DNA of 64,000 bases from an uncultured Bacteroidales bacterium (lineage in GTDB: Bacteria; Bacteroidota; Bacteroidia; Bacteroidales; UBA932), in contig ONMJ01000007.1 of the NCBI GenBank assembly GCA_900318955.1, positions 1 to 64,000 on the forward strand. Reading direction: 5' to 3'. A program made the translations under genes and the position numbers. Positions 53,660 to 62,633 of this stretch are shown here, piece by piece. Positions within the stretch are counted from its first letter, which is position 1. Each line of letters opens with the position of its first letter. The notes beneath the pieces are model-generated. The model was not told the DNA's origin. It did not search any database and worked only from the letters and a program-made list of their open reading frames with translations.

Positions 53660-55648
53660 TTAGTTTTCTTTTTCTCTTCCCAGTATCTGATTGATTTTCA
53701 ATTTTTTCGCGGTGACGTCCGAGAGGCGGCGAAGAAGCTCAGCCTGCTCATCGGGAGAAGCTTTTGCTAGCTGGCGGAGGATCTCGTTCTGCTCAACTTG
53801 CTTCTGCTTGTCCTGGTAGACCAGAATAGCCCGAGGGACATAAGAGACAAGCCACGAAGCTCTGGTAGTCAACGACCTTGAGAAGTCTTTTACAGAGAGA
53901 TTGTATTTTTCAACGGAAAGCTCCGCTACAACAAAAGCTATTGTCCTGTCAGGATCGTCGAGTAGCTTTTTTATAATATGGTCCTGCTCCTCTCCTTCGT
54001 CGTATAGGATGAAATAAGCGTCATAGACCTTTCGGTAGATTTCGTTAGCGAAAGGAACCCCGTCTAGCGAGTTATCTATGAATTCAGCGACAGACGTAGT
54101 CTCATCCTCCCGGTAAAAAGGCGAGTCGCTAGGGAACTGAAGAGGTGAGGTCCCATCCTGTAGAATGAAGGTCAGAAGCTCTTTCTCGCTTGCTCCGAGT
54201 ATATGATCGGTCTCCATAAGAGAGAGGGTCGTAGGAGTCGCAGCAACAACTTGTGGCTGAGGCGTTTCCGAAGGCGATTCTGGCCGCGCCGGCTCATACC
54301 TCTCGCGATTTCTTGCCCTGTCGGCCTCTGCTTTTTCTTCAATGAGGGCTTTCTCTCTTGTAGACCTTATCCTGGCAAAGAGGATATCGGATTCAATCTT
54401 GAATTTAGCCGCGCAGCTGTCCACATAGACTGAGCGCTTGACCATGTCAGGAATCACCGAGATCGTATCTGCGATCTCATTGATTATATTCGCCTTCTTG
54501 AGAGGGTCGTCGCCTGCATCCCCGAGAAGAAGGTCCGTCTTGAATCCGATAAAATCCTGCTCATGCGAGGCGATAAACTGCTGCACCTGATCGAGGGTAT
54601 GTTTTCTAGAGAATGAATCCGGGTCGTCCCCGTCGGGAAGAAGAACTATTTTAACATTCATTCCCTCCTTGAGGACCATGTCTATTCCTCTCAAGGCAGC
54701 ATGGATTCCGGCCGAGTCTCCATCATACATTATCGTCACATTGTCGGTGAACCGCTTCATCAGGCGAATCTGCTCGACTGTGAGAGATGTGCCACTGGAG
54801 GCCACTGTATTGGTGATCCCTATCTGGTGCATGGAGAGCACATCGAGATATCCCTCTACCAGATAGACCTTATCTTGCTTTGAAATCTCACTCTTGGCGA
54901 AATAGATTCCATATAGGGAACGCGACTTGACATAAATCTCCGACTCCTTGGAATTGACGTACTTGGCGACGGATTTATCGGTGACGAGGGTTCTTCCGCC
55001 GAAGGCGATGACTCTGCCGCTGACCGAATGGATCGGGAACATCACCCTGTCCGAGAAACGGTCATAGAGGGAGCCATCCTCCCGCTGGGCGCAGAGGCCG
55101 GTCTCGAAAAGGTATTCGTCCTTATACCCCTCCTTCCTCGCTGCTTCGGTAAAGGCCTTATGGCCCTTTGGGGCCCATCCAAGCCCATATTTCTCGATGG
55201 TCTCATCCTCAAGACCCCTCGAACGGAAATAAGCGTAGCCGATGGAATGTCCCTCTTTTGTATTAAGCTGCTCCTTGAAAAACTTGCCGGCAAACTCGGA
55301 AACGAGCATGAGACTCTCATTCCTCTGCCTCGCAGCGAGAACCTCGGGAGTAAGATCTTCCTCAACTATTTCGATGCCATATTTTTTCGCAAGATAGCGA
55401 AGAGCTTCCACATAGGAGAGGTGCTCATATTCCATGATAAAACCCACAGCCGAGCCGGCTTTTCCGCAGCCGAAGCACTTGTAAATGCCTTTCGACGGGG
55501 TCACATAAAAGGACGGGGTCTTTTCGGAATGGAACGGACAGCATGCCACATAACTCCCGCCCCGGCGCTTCAGAGTCACGAAATCGCCGATGACGTCCTC
55601 GATCCTTGCGGTATCGAGTATGAGGTTCACTGTCTCCTGAGGTATCAT
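53660..55648 (-). CDS. dnaG: DNA primase
   Basis: 662 residues. N-terminal zinc-binding domain ([26 protein letters not shown] split by the loop, CHC2 type), TOPRIM core ([35 protein letters not shown]), and a C-terminal helicase-binding region with a Pro/Glu-rich linker near 440-470. It synthesises RNA primers. The start overlaps the small membrane protein gene by four bases. Confidence 0.96.
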   Translation of the reverse strand: MIPQETVNLILDTARIEDVIGDFVTLKRRGGSYVACCPFHSEKTPSFYVTPSKGIYKCFGCGKAGSAVGFIMEYEHLSYVEALRYLAKKYGIEIVEEDLTPEVLAARQRNESLMLVSEFAGKFFKEQLNTKEGHSIGYAYFRSRGLEDETIEKYGLGWAPKGHKAFTEAARKEGYKDEYLFETGLCAQREDGSLYDRFSDRVMFPIHSVSGRVIAFGGRTLVTDKSVAKYVNSKESEIYVKSRSLYGIYFAKSEISKQDKVYLVEGYLDVLSMHQIGITNTVASSGTSLTVEQIRLMKRFTDNVTIMYDGDSAGIHAALRGIDMVLKEGMNVKIVLLPDGDDPDSFSRKHTLDQVQQFIASHEQDFIGFKTDLLLGDAGDDPLKKANIINEIADTISVIPDMVKRSVYVDSCAAKFKIESDILFARIRSTREKALIEEKAEADRARNRERYEPARPESPSETPQPQVVAATPTTLSLMETDHILGASEKELLTFILQDGTSPLQFPSDSPFYREDETTSVAEFIDNSLDGVPFANEIYRKVYDAYFILYDEGEEQDHIIKKLLDDPDRTIAFVVAELSVEKYNLSVKDFSRSLTTRASWLVSYVPRAILVYQDKQKQVEQNEILRQLAKASPDEQAELLRRLSDVTAKKLKINQILGREKEN

Positions 55649-55932
55649 TCTTTGGTATAATCGACTTCTTTGGCATCGGAAACTATCGTGATGCCTTCGT
55701 CATCGTCTTTGTGCTCTTTTCTGAAGCCGCTATCCCGTTGAAACGGCGCATCCTCTCTTTTAGATGCCTTGGAGGCTTCCCGCGCGGCGAGAAGGTTCTT
55801 TCCTCCGTACCAGATAAGGACGGCCCCGAAAAGCTTGAGAAGGAATCTTCCTCCCGGGACAAATAAAAGGACGACGCCTAGAACTACTATTACAATATCG
55901 GTGATAGAAAAACTATTTCCAGAATTACTCAT
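55645..55932 (-). CDS. Small membrane protein upstream of dnaG
   Basis: 95 residues of unknown function. Residues about 9-47 form one or two membrane helices (ITDIVIVVLGVVLLFVPGG, FLLKLFGAVLIWYGG); the rest is a charged soluble tail rich in Lys and Asp. It has its own promoter and is coupled to dnaG by a 4-base overlap, which argues that it is translated. Confidence 0.72.
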   Translation of the reverse strand: MSNSGNSFSITDIVIVVLGVVLLFVPGGRFLLKLFGAVLIWYGGKNLLAAREASKASKREDAPFQRDSGFRKEHKDDDEGITIVSDAKEVDYTKE

Positions 55933-55955
55933 ACACTACTGATGTTTAAAGACTG

Positions 55956-55963
55956 CAAAATTA
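55956..55963 (-). promoter_or_regulatory. Bacteroidetes-type -7 element (TAATTTTG)
   Basis: A perfect TAnnTTTG 23 bases before the small membrane protein start, in the gap after recQ. It would drive the small gene, dnaG and metG. Confidence 0.5.
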
Positions 55964-55975
55964 AAAAATCTGCAC

Positions 55976-58186
55976 CTAATTGGCAACTTCGCAGAGGAAC
56001 TTGATGCGGACAAGACGAATCTCTTCGTCGGAATAGTCCGATCCGATTTCCTTGATTGCCTCTGCGACGGAATCTGAAGAAGCCTCGGAACGGAAATAAT
56101 CATAGATCTCGGACACAACCTCCTCATCCAGATTGGCATTGATATAATAATCCAGATTGAGCTTCGTGCCGGAAGCTACGATGGCCTCTATCTCTGTCAG
56201 AAGATCGTTCATATCCATGCCCCTTGCAGAAGCAATGTCCTCGAGGTCCATACGCCTGTCGATGCTCTGGATTATATATACCTTCGAAGCCGACTTATTG
56301 GCGACAGTCTTCACTACGAAATCGTCCGGCCGGATAATCTCGTATTCATCGACGTACATAGCAATGAGTTCGATGAAATCCTTTCCGAACTTCTTAGCCT
56401 TGCCTTCTCCAACTCCCTGACATCCCTTCAGTTCCTCGTAGGTCGTCGGATACATAATGGACATATCTTCCAGCGACGGATCGGAGAAAATGACCCACGG
56501 CTGGAGATGGAGCTCCCGAGCGATATCTTTCCGGAGATCCTTTAGCATAGCAAGAAGCTGGGGATCACCGCCTCCCCCGCCTCCTCTCATCACTGCCGCA
56601 GGGATGTCGTCGTCGTCGTCGTCGTCCTGGGTATCTGCAGAGAATGTTCTGTCTTCGACCAGCATCAGTTCATAGGGATGCTCCAGGAACTCCCTTCCCT
56701 GAGGAGTTACGGAAATAAGGCCGTAAGTCTCAATCTCTTTGACAAGAAGATGGAGGATAAGGCCCTGATGGATTACTGCTGCCCAGAACTTGACGGTGTG
56801 GTCCCTGCCTGCGCCGAAAAGGTCCAGCTTGTCGTGGCGGTATGACTTTATCAGGGCGTTGGTATTGCCGGAGAGAATATTGGCGATATGCTCAATCTTG
56901 AAATGCTCTGGAAGCGACTCAATCAACTCGATAACAAGGCACATCTCCTCGCGGCCGTCGAAGCGGGCCTTCGGGTGGAGACAATTGTCGCAGCTGCCGC
57001 AGTTATCCTCTGGGTATTCCTCGCCGAAATAATTGAGCAGCAGCTTCCTACGGCACTGGTACGACTCTGCATAGGATACCGTCTCCGCAAGGAGCTGACG
57101 GCCGATTTCCTGCTCGGCTACAGGCTTTCCCTGCATGAACTTTTCAAGCTTTTGGATATCCTTGTAGCTATAATACGTGATACAAAGGCCCTCGCGGCCG
57201 TCACGGCCGGCCCTTCCGGTCTCCTGGTAATAACCTTCAAGACTCTTCGGGATATCGTAATGAATCACAAAACGGACATCGGGCTTATCTATACCCATGC
57301 CGAAGGCAATCGTCGCCACTATCACATTGACATCCTCCATCAGGAAGTGGTCTTGATTCTCGGAACGGGTCTTCGCATCGAGACCGGCATGGTAAGGGAG
57401 GGCCTTGATACCGTTGATATTGAGAAGGTTCGACATCTCCTCGACCTTCTTGCGGCTAAGGCAGTAGATAATCCCGGACTTGCCTGGATTCTGACGGATG
57501 AATTTTATGATGTCCTTCTCGGCATCTGCCTTGTCTCGGACCTCATAGTAGAGGTTCGGACGATTGAAAGAAGACTTGAAGACCCTCGCATCTGTAATTC
57601 TCAGGTTCTTGAGGATATCACTCTGGACCTTCGGGGTAGCAGTAGCTGTAAGGGCAATTACCGGGGCTGTCTGAATCTCCTCGATAATAGATCTGATCTT
57701 TCGATATTCCGGACGGAAATCATGCCCCCACTCGGAGATGCAATGAGCCTCATCGACCGCATAAAAAGAGACTTTAATCTCTTTCAGCAAAGCGATGTTT
57801 TCCTCCTTTGTAAGAGACTCTGGAGCGACATAAAGAAGCTTTGTAACCCCCTTCAGGAGGTCTTCCCGAACTTCGGCAATCTGGACACGGCTGAGGGAAG
57901 AATTCAGGAAATGGGCAATACCTTCATTACCGTTGACAAACCCGCGGATAGCATCGACCTGATTTTTCATAAGGGCGATAAGCGGAGAAATCACTATCGC
58001 CGTCCCCTCCATCACAAGGGCTGGAAGCTGGTAGCAAAGGGACTTGCCGCCTCCCGTCGGCATCAGGACAAAGGCGTTCCCTCCAGCCGTCAAATGCTTG
58101 ATAATATCTTCCTGATCGGACTTGAAAGAGTCGAATCCGAAGAATTCCTTCAGCTTGGAATGAAGAACTGAGGAGTCAATGTCCAT
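55976..58186 (-). CDS. recQ: ATP-dependent DNA helicase RecQ
   Basis: 736 residues. Helicase motifs are clear: PTGGGKSLCYQLPA (I), VDEAHCISEWGHDFR (II), ALTATATP, and QETGRAGRDGR (VI), followed by the RecQ zinc site (CRRKLLLNYFGE...CGSCDNCL) and an HRDC-like domain near 515-600. A low-complexity linker (six Asp, then six Gly) encoded by short trinucleotide runs precedes HRDC. A further C-terminal helical region is as in Bacteroidetes RecQ. It unwinds recombination and replication intermediates. Confidence 0.95.
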   Translation of the reverse strand: MDIDSSVLHSKLKEFFGFDSFKSDQEDIIKHLTAGGNAFVLMPTGGGKSLCYQLPALVMEGTAIVISPLIALMKNQVDAIRGFVNGNEGIAHFLNSSLSRVQIAEVREDLLKGVTKLLYVAPESLTKEENIALLKEIKVSFYAVDEAHCISEWGHDFRPEYRKIRSIIEEIQTAPVIALTATATPKVQSDILKNLRITDARVFKSSFNRPNLYYEVRDKADAEKDIIKFIRQNPGKSGIIYCLSRKKVEEMSNLLNINGIKALPYHAGLDAKTRSENQDHFLMEDVNVIVATIAFGMGIDKPDVRFVIHYDIPKSLEGYYQETGRAGRDGREGLCITYYSYKDIQKLEKFMQGKPVAEQEIGRQLLAETVSYAESYQCRRKLLLNYFGEEYPEDNCGSCDNCLHPKARFDGREEMCLVIELIESLPEHFKIEHIANILSGNTNALIKSYRHDKLDLFGAGRDHTVKFWAAVIHQGLILHLLVKEIETYGLISVTPQGREFLEHPYELMLVEDRTFSADTQDDDDDDDIPAAVMRGGGGGGDPQLLAMLKDLRKDIARELHLQPWVIFSDPSLEDMSIMYPTTYEELKGCQGVGEGKAKKFGKDFIELIAMYVDEYEIIRPDDFVVKTVANKSASKVYIIQSIDRRMDLEDIASARGMDMNDLLTEIEAIVASGTKLNLDYYINANLDEEVVSEIYDYFRSEASSDSVAEAIKEIGSDYSDEEIRLVRIKFLCEVAN

Positions 58187-58205
58187 GATATCCTTTTATT
58201 TTTGT

Positions 58206-58237
58206 CTAAAATAAGAATTAATTCCAATGATTCCAAA
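58206..58237 (-). promoter_or_regulatory. Promoter TTTG-N20-TATTTTAG of recQ
   Basis: TTTG (58234-58237) and TATTTTAG (58206-58213, one mismatch to TAnnTTTG) are spaced by 20 bases and end 20 bases before the recQ ATG. Confidence 0.5.
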
Positions 58238-58390
58238 TTTCCCACCCCGTAAATCAGAAAAAATTATTAACAATATTTACCCAAAATCAAGTTATGGTAA
58301 AAATATGATGGTTTTTGGAAATAATTTCCGATATTTGTGGATTGGTCGAAGGGACCATAAAAAAGAAATAAATTTTAATTATTTAATATC

Positions 58391-59143
58391 ATGAAGATTA
58401 CGAAAATCATCGCCATCGCTTCTGTAGCAGTTATGATGGCTTCTTGCGGCACCAAACCCGCAGAAGGAAGTAAAGAGGTTCAGGCTCTTCTCCCTGCAAA
58501 AAGCAGTGTTGATTCTGTAAGCTATCTTATCGGCGTCAACTTCGGTTCTTGGATCAAGGGCAATAACTTCGGCGACCTCAACTACAACGAAATCGTCAAG
58601 GGTATCAAGGCCTGGATGGACGCAAAAGGCACCCCTCAGGACAGCACCTTCTTCTCTCAATTCAAAGTAAACCCTGAGGAGATGAACGAAATCCTCGACT
58701 CTTATGTTTCCAAGAGAAGAGACTATACCGCAGCTCTCAACAAGGAGAAAGGTGACAAGTTCCTCGAGGAGAACAAGGCTAAAGAAGGCTGGGAAGTTAC
58801 CGAAAGCGGCCTCCAGTACAAGATTATCGAGCCCGGTAATGACAACCACCCGGCAGACCAGGATACCGTTTGGGTCAACTATAAGGGAACTCTCATCAAT
58901 GGTGATGTATTCGACCAGAACGATGATATCCGCTTCACTCTCAACAGAGTCGTCAAGGGCTGGCAGGAAGGCATGAAGCTCATCGGCGAAGGTGGTAAGA
59001 TCCAGCTCGCTATCCCTTCAGACCTCGGCTACGGCACCTATGGCAACCGCGGCATCGAGCCCAACTCAGTTCTTCTTTTCGACGTTACCCTCAATAAGAT
59101 CGGGAAATTCGTCGCTCCCGCAGAAGAGCCCAAGAAGAAATAA
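58391..59143 (+). CDS. FKBP-type peptidyl-prolyl isomerase lipoprotein
   Basis: 250 residues. Lipoprotein signal MKITKIIAIASVAVMMASC, an N-terminal dimerisation-like helical region (YLIGVNFGSWIKG...), and a C-terminal FKBP domain (WVNYKGTLINGDVFDQ, VVKGWQEGMKLIGEGGKIQLAIPSDLGYG split across the active site) are visible. It assists folding of envelope proteins. Codon choice is uniform and favours C- or G-ending codons, suggesting high expression. An imperfect -7 element (GATATTTG, 58330-58337) is the only upstream promoter candidate. Confidence 0.92.
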   Translation: MKITKIIAIASVAVMMASCGTKPAEGSKEVQALLPAKSSVDSVSYLIGVNFGSWIKGNNFGDLNYNEIVKGIKAWMDAKGTPQDSTFFSQFKVNPEEMNEILDSYVSKRRDYTAALNKEKGDKFLEENKAKEGWEVTESGLQYKIIEPGNDNHPADQDTVWVNYKGTLINGDVFDQNDDIRFTLNRVVKGWQEGMKLIGEGGKIQLAIPSDLGYGTYGNRGIEPNSVLLFDVTLNKIGKFVAPAEEPKKK

Positions 59144-59154
59144 TTGATACAATC

Positions 59155-59583
59155 ATGGCAGCGCTTGAACTTGAAGGCAAGATAAGTCTGAAGCAGGCAG
59201 TCCAATCCGGACAGTCGGCCCGCGGCCCGTGGGCGAAGCAGGAATTCATCCTCGAATACATGGATGGAAATTTCCCTACTTCGGTCTGCTTCACCGCATG
59301 GGGTGACGACAAGGTCAATGAACTCGCCCGCTTCCAGGTCGGCGACAAGGTGAAGGTCTCCTTCAACATCAAGGGAAGGGAATACAATGGTCGCTGGTAC
59401 AATGATCTCCGTATATGGAAGATCTCTTCTGCGGATGCTCCTTCTCAGCACGGAGCTTCCACACCCGCAGCGACTTCGGCCCCTCAGGGCGGATCTTATG
59501 GAGCCCGTCCCCAGGAAGCCCCTGCACCGACCTTCGAGGATATCCCTGCAGCTGACGGCACAGAGGAAGACCTCCCGTTCTAA
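59155..59583 (+). CDS. DUF3127-family protein
   Basis: 142 residues; the body (ELEGKISLKQAVQ.., WAKQEFILEYMDG, FPTSVCFTAWGDDKV, VKVSFNIKGREYNGRWYNDLRIWKI) is the OB-like DUF3127 domain found throughout Bacteroidetes. The Ala/Pro/Gly-rich linker and acidic C-terminal tail (ADGTEEDLPF) resemble the tail of single-stranded DNA-binding proteins, which contacts partners. A nucleic-acid role is inferred from that resemblance only. It follows the FKBP gene by 11 bases and ends in a terminator. Confidence 0.82.
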   Translation: MAALELEGKISLKQAVQSGQSARGPWAKQEFILEYMDGNFPTSVCFTAWGDDKVNELARFQVGDKVKVSFNIKGREYNGRWYNDLRIWKISSADAPSQHGASTPAATSAPQGGSYGARPQEAPAPTFEDIPAADGTEEDLPF

Positions 59584-59604
59584 ACAAGCAGCCTGATTTA
59601 CTTT

Positions 59605-59645
59605 AGAGGAAGACCAAGCCAGACGACTTCGGTCTTCCTCTTTTT
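59605..59645 (+). terminator. Rho-independent terminator after DUF3127 gene
   Basis: AGAGGAAGACC (59605-59615) pairs perfectly with GGTCTTCCTCT (59631-59641) and is followed by TTTTCTTTG. The T-tract contains the TTTG -33 element of the next promoter. Confidence 0.88.
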
Positions 59646-59646
59646 C

Positions 59647-59678
59647 TTTGGATAGTCGGTGAATTATTCCTAATTTTG
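59647..59678 (+). promoter_or_regulatory. Promoter TTTG-N20-TAATTTTG
   Basis: TTTG (59647-59650) and a perfect TAATTTTG (59671-59678) separated by exactly 20 bases, 26 bases before the oxidoreductase ATG. It starts within the T-tract of the preceding terminator. Confidence 0.7.
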
Positions 59679-59704
59679 AAGGAACAAACAGACCTTATTT
59701 TTAC

Positions 59705-61138
59705 ATGACGATGTCTCATTCTCTTTTCAGCAAAATCGCGGCTCTTGCCGCCGCAGTCATCGTAATAGCAGGATGCTCCGGAAAAAATGACAGTACCATC
59801 CGCACCAAAGTTCCCACAAGGCCAGCCGGCCAGGAAGATGTTATCGGACTCACAGCGGCCCCTATCGATACTATTCACATAGGATTTGTAGGCCTTGGAG
59901 ATCGCGGTTCATCCGCCGTGCGGCGCTATAGATATGTCCCATGGACCAAAATCACTGCTATCTGTGATGCCGTCCCGGAAAAGGTGGAGAAATGGGCAGG
60001 CTACCTTGAAGAGAAGGGATTCCCAAGGCCGGATGGATACACCGGCCTAGAAGGATACAAGGAGCTTTGCGAGCGGGATGACATCGACCTTGTATATATA
60101 TGCACCGACTGGGCTCACCATACCCCTATCGCCCTTTACGCGATGGAGCATGGAAAACACGTAGCCATCGAAGTGCCTGCGGCAACATCCATTAAAGAAT
60201 GCTGGGATCTTGTCAACACCGCTGAGAGGACGCGCCTCCACTGCATGATGCTGGAAAACTGCTGCTACGACTTTTTCGAGCTAAGCACCCTCCAGATGGC
60301 ACGGCAGGGCGTTTTTGGCGAGATTCTCCATGCGGAAGGAGCCTATATCCACAACCTCAGCGATTTCTGGGACGGATACTGGGAGAACTGGCGGATGGAT
60401 TTCAACTACCGCCACAGGGGTGACCTATATCCGACCCATGGCCTCGGCCCTGTCGCCCAGGCTCTTAATATCCACCGGGGAGACCGCTTCAAGACCCTTG
60501 TCGCCATGGATACAAGAAGCGACAACGGAAAGGTCCTGTTCAACAAGAAAAAGGCAGAAGGAAAGTATTTCCAGGGGGAAGAAGCGGATGAGTTCAGAAA
60601 TGGAGATCTCACTTGCACGCTTATACGCACCGAAAACGGCAAGTCTATCCTGATTGAGCACGACGTACTGACTCCACGTCCGTACAACCGCATGTATCAG
60701 CTGGTGGGGACTAAGGGTTATGCTGCAAAATATCCGGTAGAGCAGCTCGCTCTTACAAAGGAACAGCTTAATGCCATAGGAATTGACTATCCGCTTAAAA
60801 ACGAGCATGCTCCGCTGCCGAAGGACCTGGTGGATTCCCTTAGGAGGAAGTACCCTACTCCGATTCTAGACGAGGAGCTCGAGAGAAAGGCGAAGGAGGT
60901 CGGAGGGCACGGAGGAATGGACTATACAATGGACTACCGCCTTGCCTATTGCCTCCACTATGGCCTGCCTCTGGACATGGATGTATATGACCTCGCGGAA
61001 TGGTGCTGCCTTGCAGAACTAGGGACCATTTCTATGGAAAACGGATGCGCTCCTGTTGAGATACCTGACTTCACCCGCGGCGCCTGGAAAAAGACCGATG
61101 GTTTCAAATACGCTTTCTCGGACGGAACAATGAGATAG
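59705..61138 (+). CDS. GH109/Gfo-Idh-MocA family lipoprotein
   Basis: 477 residues. Lipoprotein signal with AGC, then the NAD-binding start IGFVGLGDRGSSAVRRYR and TDWAHHTPIALYAME, EVPAATS. The segment AEGAYIHNL...WR...N.RHRGDLYPTHGLGPV matches my recollection of glycosidase family 109, which removes alpha-N-acetylgalactosamine by an NAD-dependent mechanism. The export signal implies NAD is bound before or during export. The alternative is an oxidoreductase of another sugar. It is convergent with miaA. Confidence 0.8.
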   Translation: MTMSHSLFSKIAALAAAVIVIAGCSGKNDSTIRTKVPTRPAGQEDVIGLTAAPIDTIHIGFVGLGDRGSSAVRRYRYVPWTKITAICDAVPEKVEKWAGYLEEKGFPRPDGYTGLEGYKELCERDDIDLVYICTDWAHHTPIALYAMEHGKHVAIEVPAATSIKECWDLVNTAERTRLHCMMLENCCYDFFELSTLQMARQGVFGEILHAEGAYIHNLSDFWDGYWENWRMDFNYRHRGDLYPTHGLGPVAQALNIHRGDRFKTLVAMDTRSDNGKVLFNKKKAEGKYFQGEEADEFRNGDLTCTLIRTENGKSILIEHDVLTPRPYNRMYQLVGTKGYAAKYPVEQLALTKEQLNAIGIDYPLKNEHAPLPKDLVDSLRRKYPTPILDEELERKAKEVGGHGGMDYTMDYRLAYCLHYGLPLDMDVYDLAEWCCLAELGTISMENGCAPVEIPDFTRGAWKKTDGFKYAFSDGTMR

Positions 61139-61140
61139 GA

Positions 61141-62001
61141 TTAAAGTTCAATCCACCGGATATCGGGATCTTTCCGCCACCATGTGAGCTGTCGCTTTGC
61201 GTAGTGGCGGGAATTTCTCTGAATAAGGGAAACAGCTGTATCAAAATCGGTTACGCCGTCGAAATAGTCAAACATTTCCTTGTATCCGACTGTCCTGAGA
61301 GCGGGTAGATCCCGATAAGGAAGAAGGGCGCGGGCTTCCTCTTCAAGCCCGTCTTCAACCATCTTGAGCACTCTTGCATCAATCCTCGAATAGAGTTCCT
61401 CCCGGTCTCTTGAGAGGCCAACCTTCTCTATTTCGAAGTCCCTAGTCTTGCTCTTTCCTGTCTTGAAAGAAGAAAAAGGCAGACCGGTATAAAGGCAAAC
61501 CTCCAGAGCCCTTACAACGCGGCGGCCATTGGACAGATCTATGGACTCATAAGTCTCAGGATCCAAATCCTTGAGTTCTCCTGCAAGGACCTCAACGCCT
61601 TCAGTATAGAGGCAGTCCATCAGATGCTCTCGAAGGGACAGAGGGACTTCCGGAATATCGTCGAGCCCGCTGCAGAAAGCTTCGACATAGAGCATCGAGC
61701 CTCCGGTCATTACAAGAGTCTCATGCCCCTCAGCGAAAAGACGCTCGACAAGATCCAGAGCGTCTCTCTCATAATCACCCGCTGTATATGGGGTACTGAC
61801 AGATACTGTCCTTATGAAATAATGCGGAACCTTCGCAAGCTGCTCATCCGAAGGAACAGCCGTTCCGATCCGCATTTCTTTGTAAATCTGGCGAGAATCG
61901 CATGAGATCACAGGTGAAGATACCTCCAAAGCCCGATCTATACTGAAATCGGTCTTCCCGACACCAGTCGGACCCAGTATGATCTCAACCTTTTTCCTCA
62001 C
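61141..62001 (-). CDS. miaA: tRNA dimethylallyltransferase
   Basis: 286 residues. P-loop GPTGVGKTDFS, ISCDSRQIYKEMRIGTA, and GGSMLYVEAFCSGLDD are the family signatures; RRVVRALEV and KRQLTWWRKD follow. It prenylates A37 of tRNAs reading UNN codons. The start is GTG, in a TAGTG overlap with the stop of the upstream gene. Confidence 0.94.
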   Translation of the reverse strand: MRKKVEIILGPTGVGKTDFSIDRALEVSSPVISCDSRQIYKEMRIGTAVPSDEQLAKVPHYFIRTVSVSTPYTAGDYERDALDLVERLFAEGHETLVMTGGSMLYVEAFCSGLDDIPEVPLSLREHLMDCLYTEGVEVLAGELKDLDPETYESIDLSNGRRVVRALEVCLYTGLPFSSFKTGKSKTRDFEIEKVGLSRDREELYSRIDARVLKMVEDGLEEEARALLPYRDLPALRTVGYKEMFDYFDGVTDFDTAVSLIQRNSRHYAKRQLTWWRKDPDIRWIEL

Positions 62002-62576
62002 TAAATACCTTCACTTTCGTCAAAAATCTCCTTCCCGTCCTCGTCGTCATCCTCCTCTTCATCTTCCTCATCATCTTCGTCCTCGAAATCCTCATCGTCA
62101 AGATCCCCGCTGTCAAGGGGTGAGGACTTTGTAAAGCCTATCTTCTGCTCCTCGGGAAGATCCTCATAGGCGACATAGCCGTTCTCGAATTCAATCGGAT
62201 TGGGCCCCTTTGTCTCAGTAATCTTAGGGAATCTCGGAGATACCGAAGGGCCCTCAACCTCGTCCATGAAAGTCACAATCACGCTTTTGCGATTGGTGAC
62301 ATCATAAAAATAAACAAAGGAGGCGACTCCTGCGGCAAGGGTGTCCGAAAGAGTCACATTGTCTACTGTCCCGAAGCCGAGGTCGAAAAGACCATAACGG
62401 GCAACGACCGCTCCGTCAGCATCCAAAGCTTTAAACATAATAAGCTGATCCTGAGGAAATTCCATATCAGCCCTCATCTGTTTGTGGAAGGTGTACAGCG
62501 TAGTGTCACCGCTCATCGTATAAACTCTCAAGAATCCCTTGATTCCTTCGAGCGTAACTTTATATCTCAAATTCAT
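62001..62576 (-). CDS. pRiA4b ORF-3-like protein with acidic tail
   Basis: About 191 residues. The N-terminal region (YKVTLEGIKGFLRVYTM, TLYTFHKQMRADMEFPQDQL, VTLSDTL) resembles plasmid pRiA4b ORF-3-like proteins, a family of unknown function widespread in Bacteroidetes chromosomes. The C-terminus is a long Asp/Glu run. Start chosen at MNLRYK because the TTG at 62582 has no support. It is upstream of miaA with a one-base overlap and has its own TATCTTTG promoter. Confidence 0.75.
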   Translation of the reverse strand: MNLRYKVTLEGIKGFLRVYTMSGDTTLYTFHKQMRADMEFPQDQLIMFKALDADGAVVARYGLFDLGFGTVDNVTLSDTLAAGVASFVYFYDVTNRKSVIVTFMDEVEGPSVSPRFPKITETKGPNPIEFENGYVAYEDLPEEQKIGFTKSSPLDSGDLDDEDFEDEDDEEDEEEDDDEDGKEIFDESEGI

Positions 62577-62609
62577 GGTCAAATCTTATTGAATTGCCGT
62601 TTCCGAAAT

Positions 62610-62617
62610 CAAAGATA
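62610..62617 (-). promoter_or_regulatory. Bacteroidetes-type -7 element (TATCTTTG)
   Basis: A perfect TAnnTTTG 33 bases before the pRiA4b-like gene start, in the gap after hutI. It would also drive miaA. Confidence 0.5.
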
Positions 62618-62633
62618 ATAATTATTTATGATG

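Noticed and set aside
56888..58171. 427-codon plus-strand frame opposite recQ
   Set aside because: Antisense shadow; the minus strand encodes every RecQ helicase motif.
62001..62576. Plasmid-derived segment, from the pRiA4b ORF-3-like name
   Set aside because: The family is common on Bacteroidetes chromosomes, the gene is coupled to miaA, and nothing else nearby suggests a plasmid.
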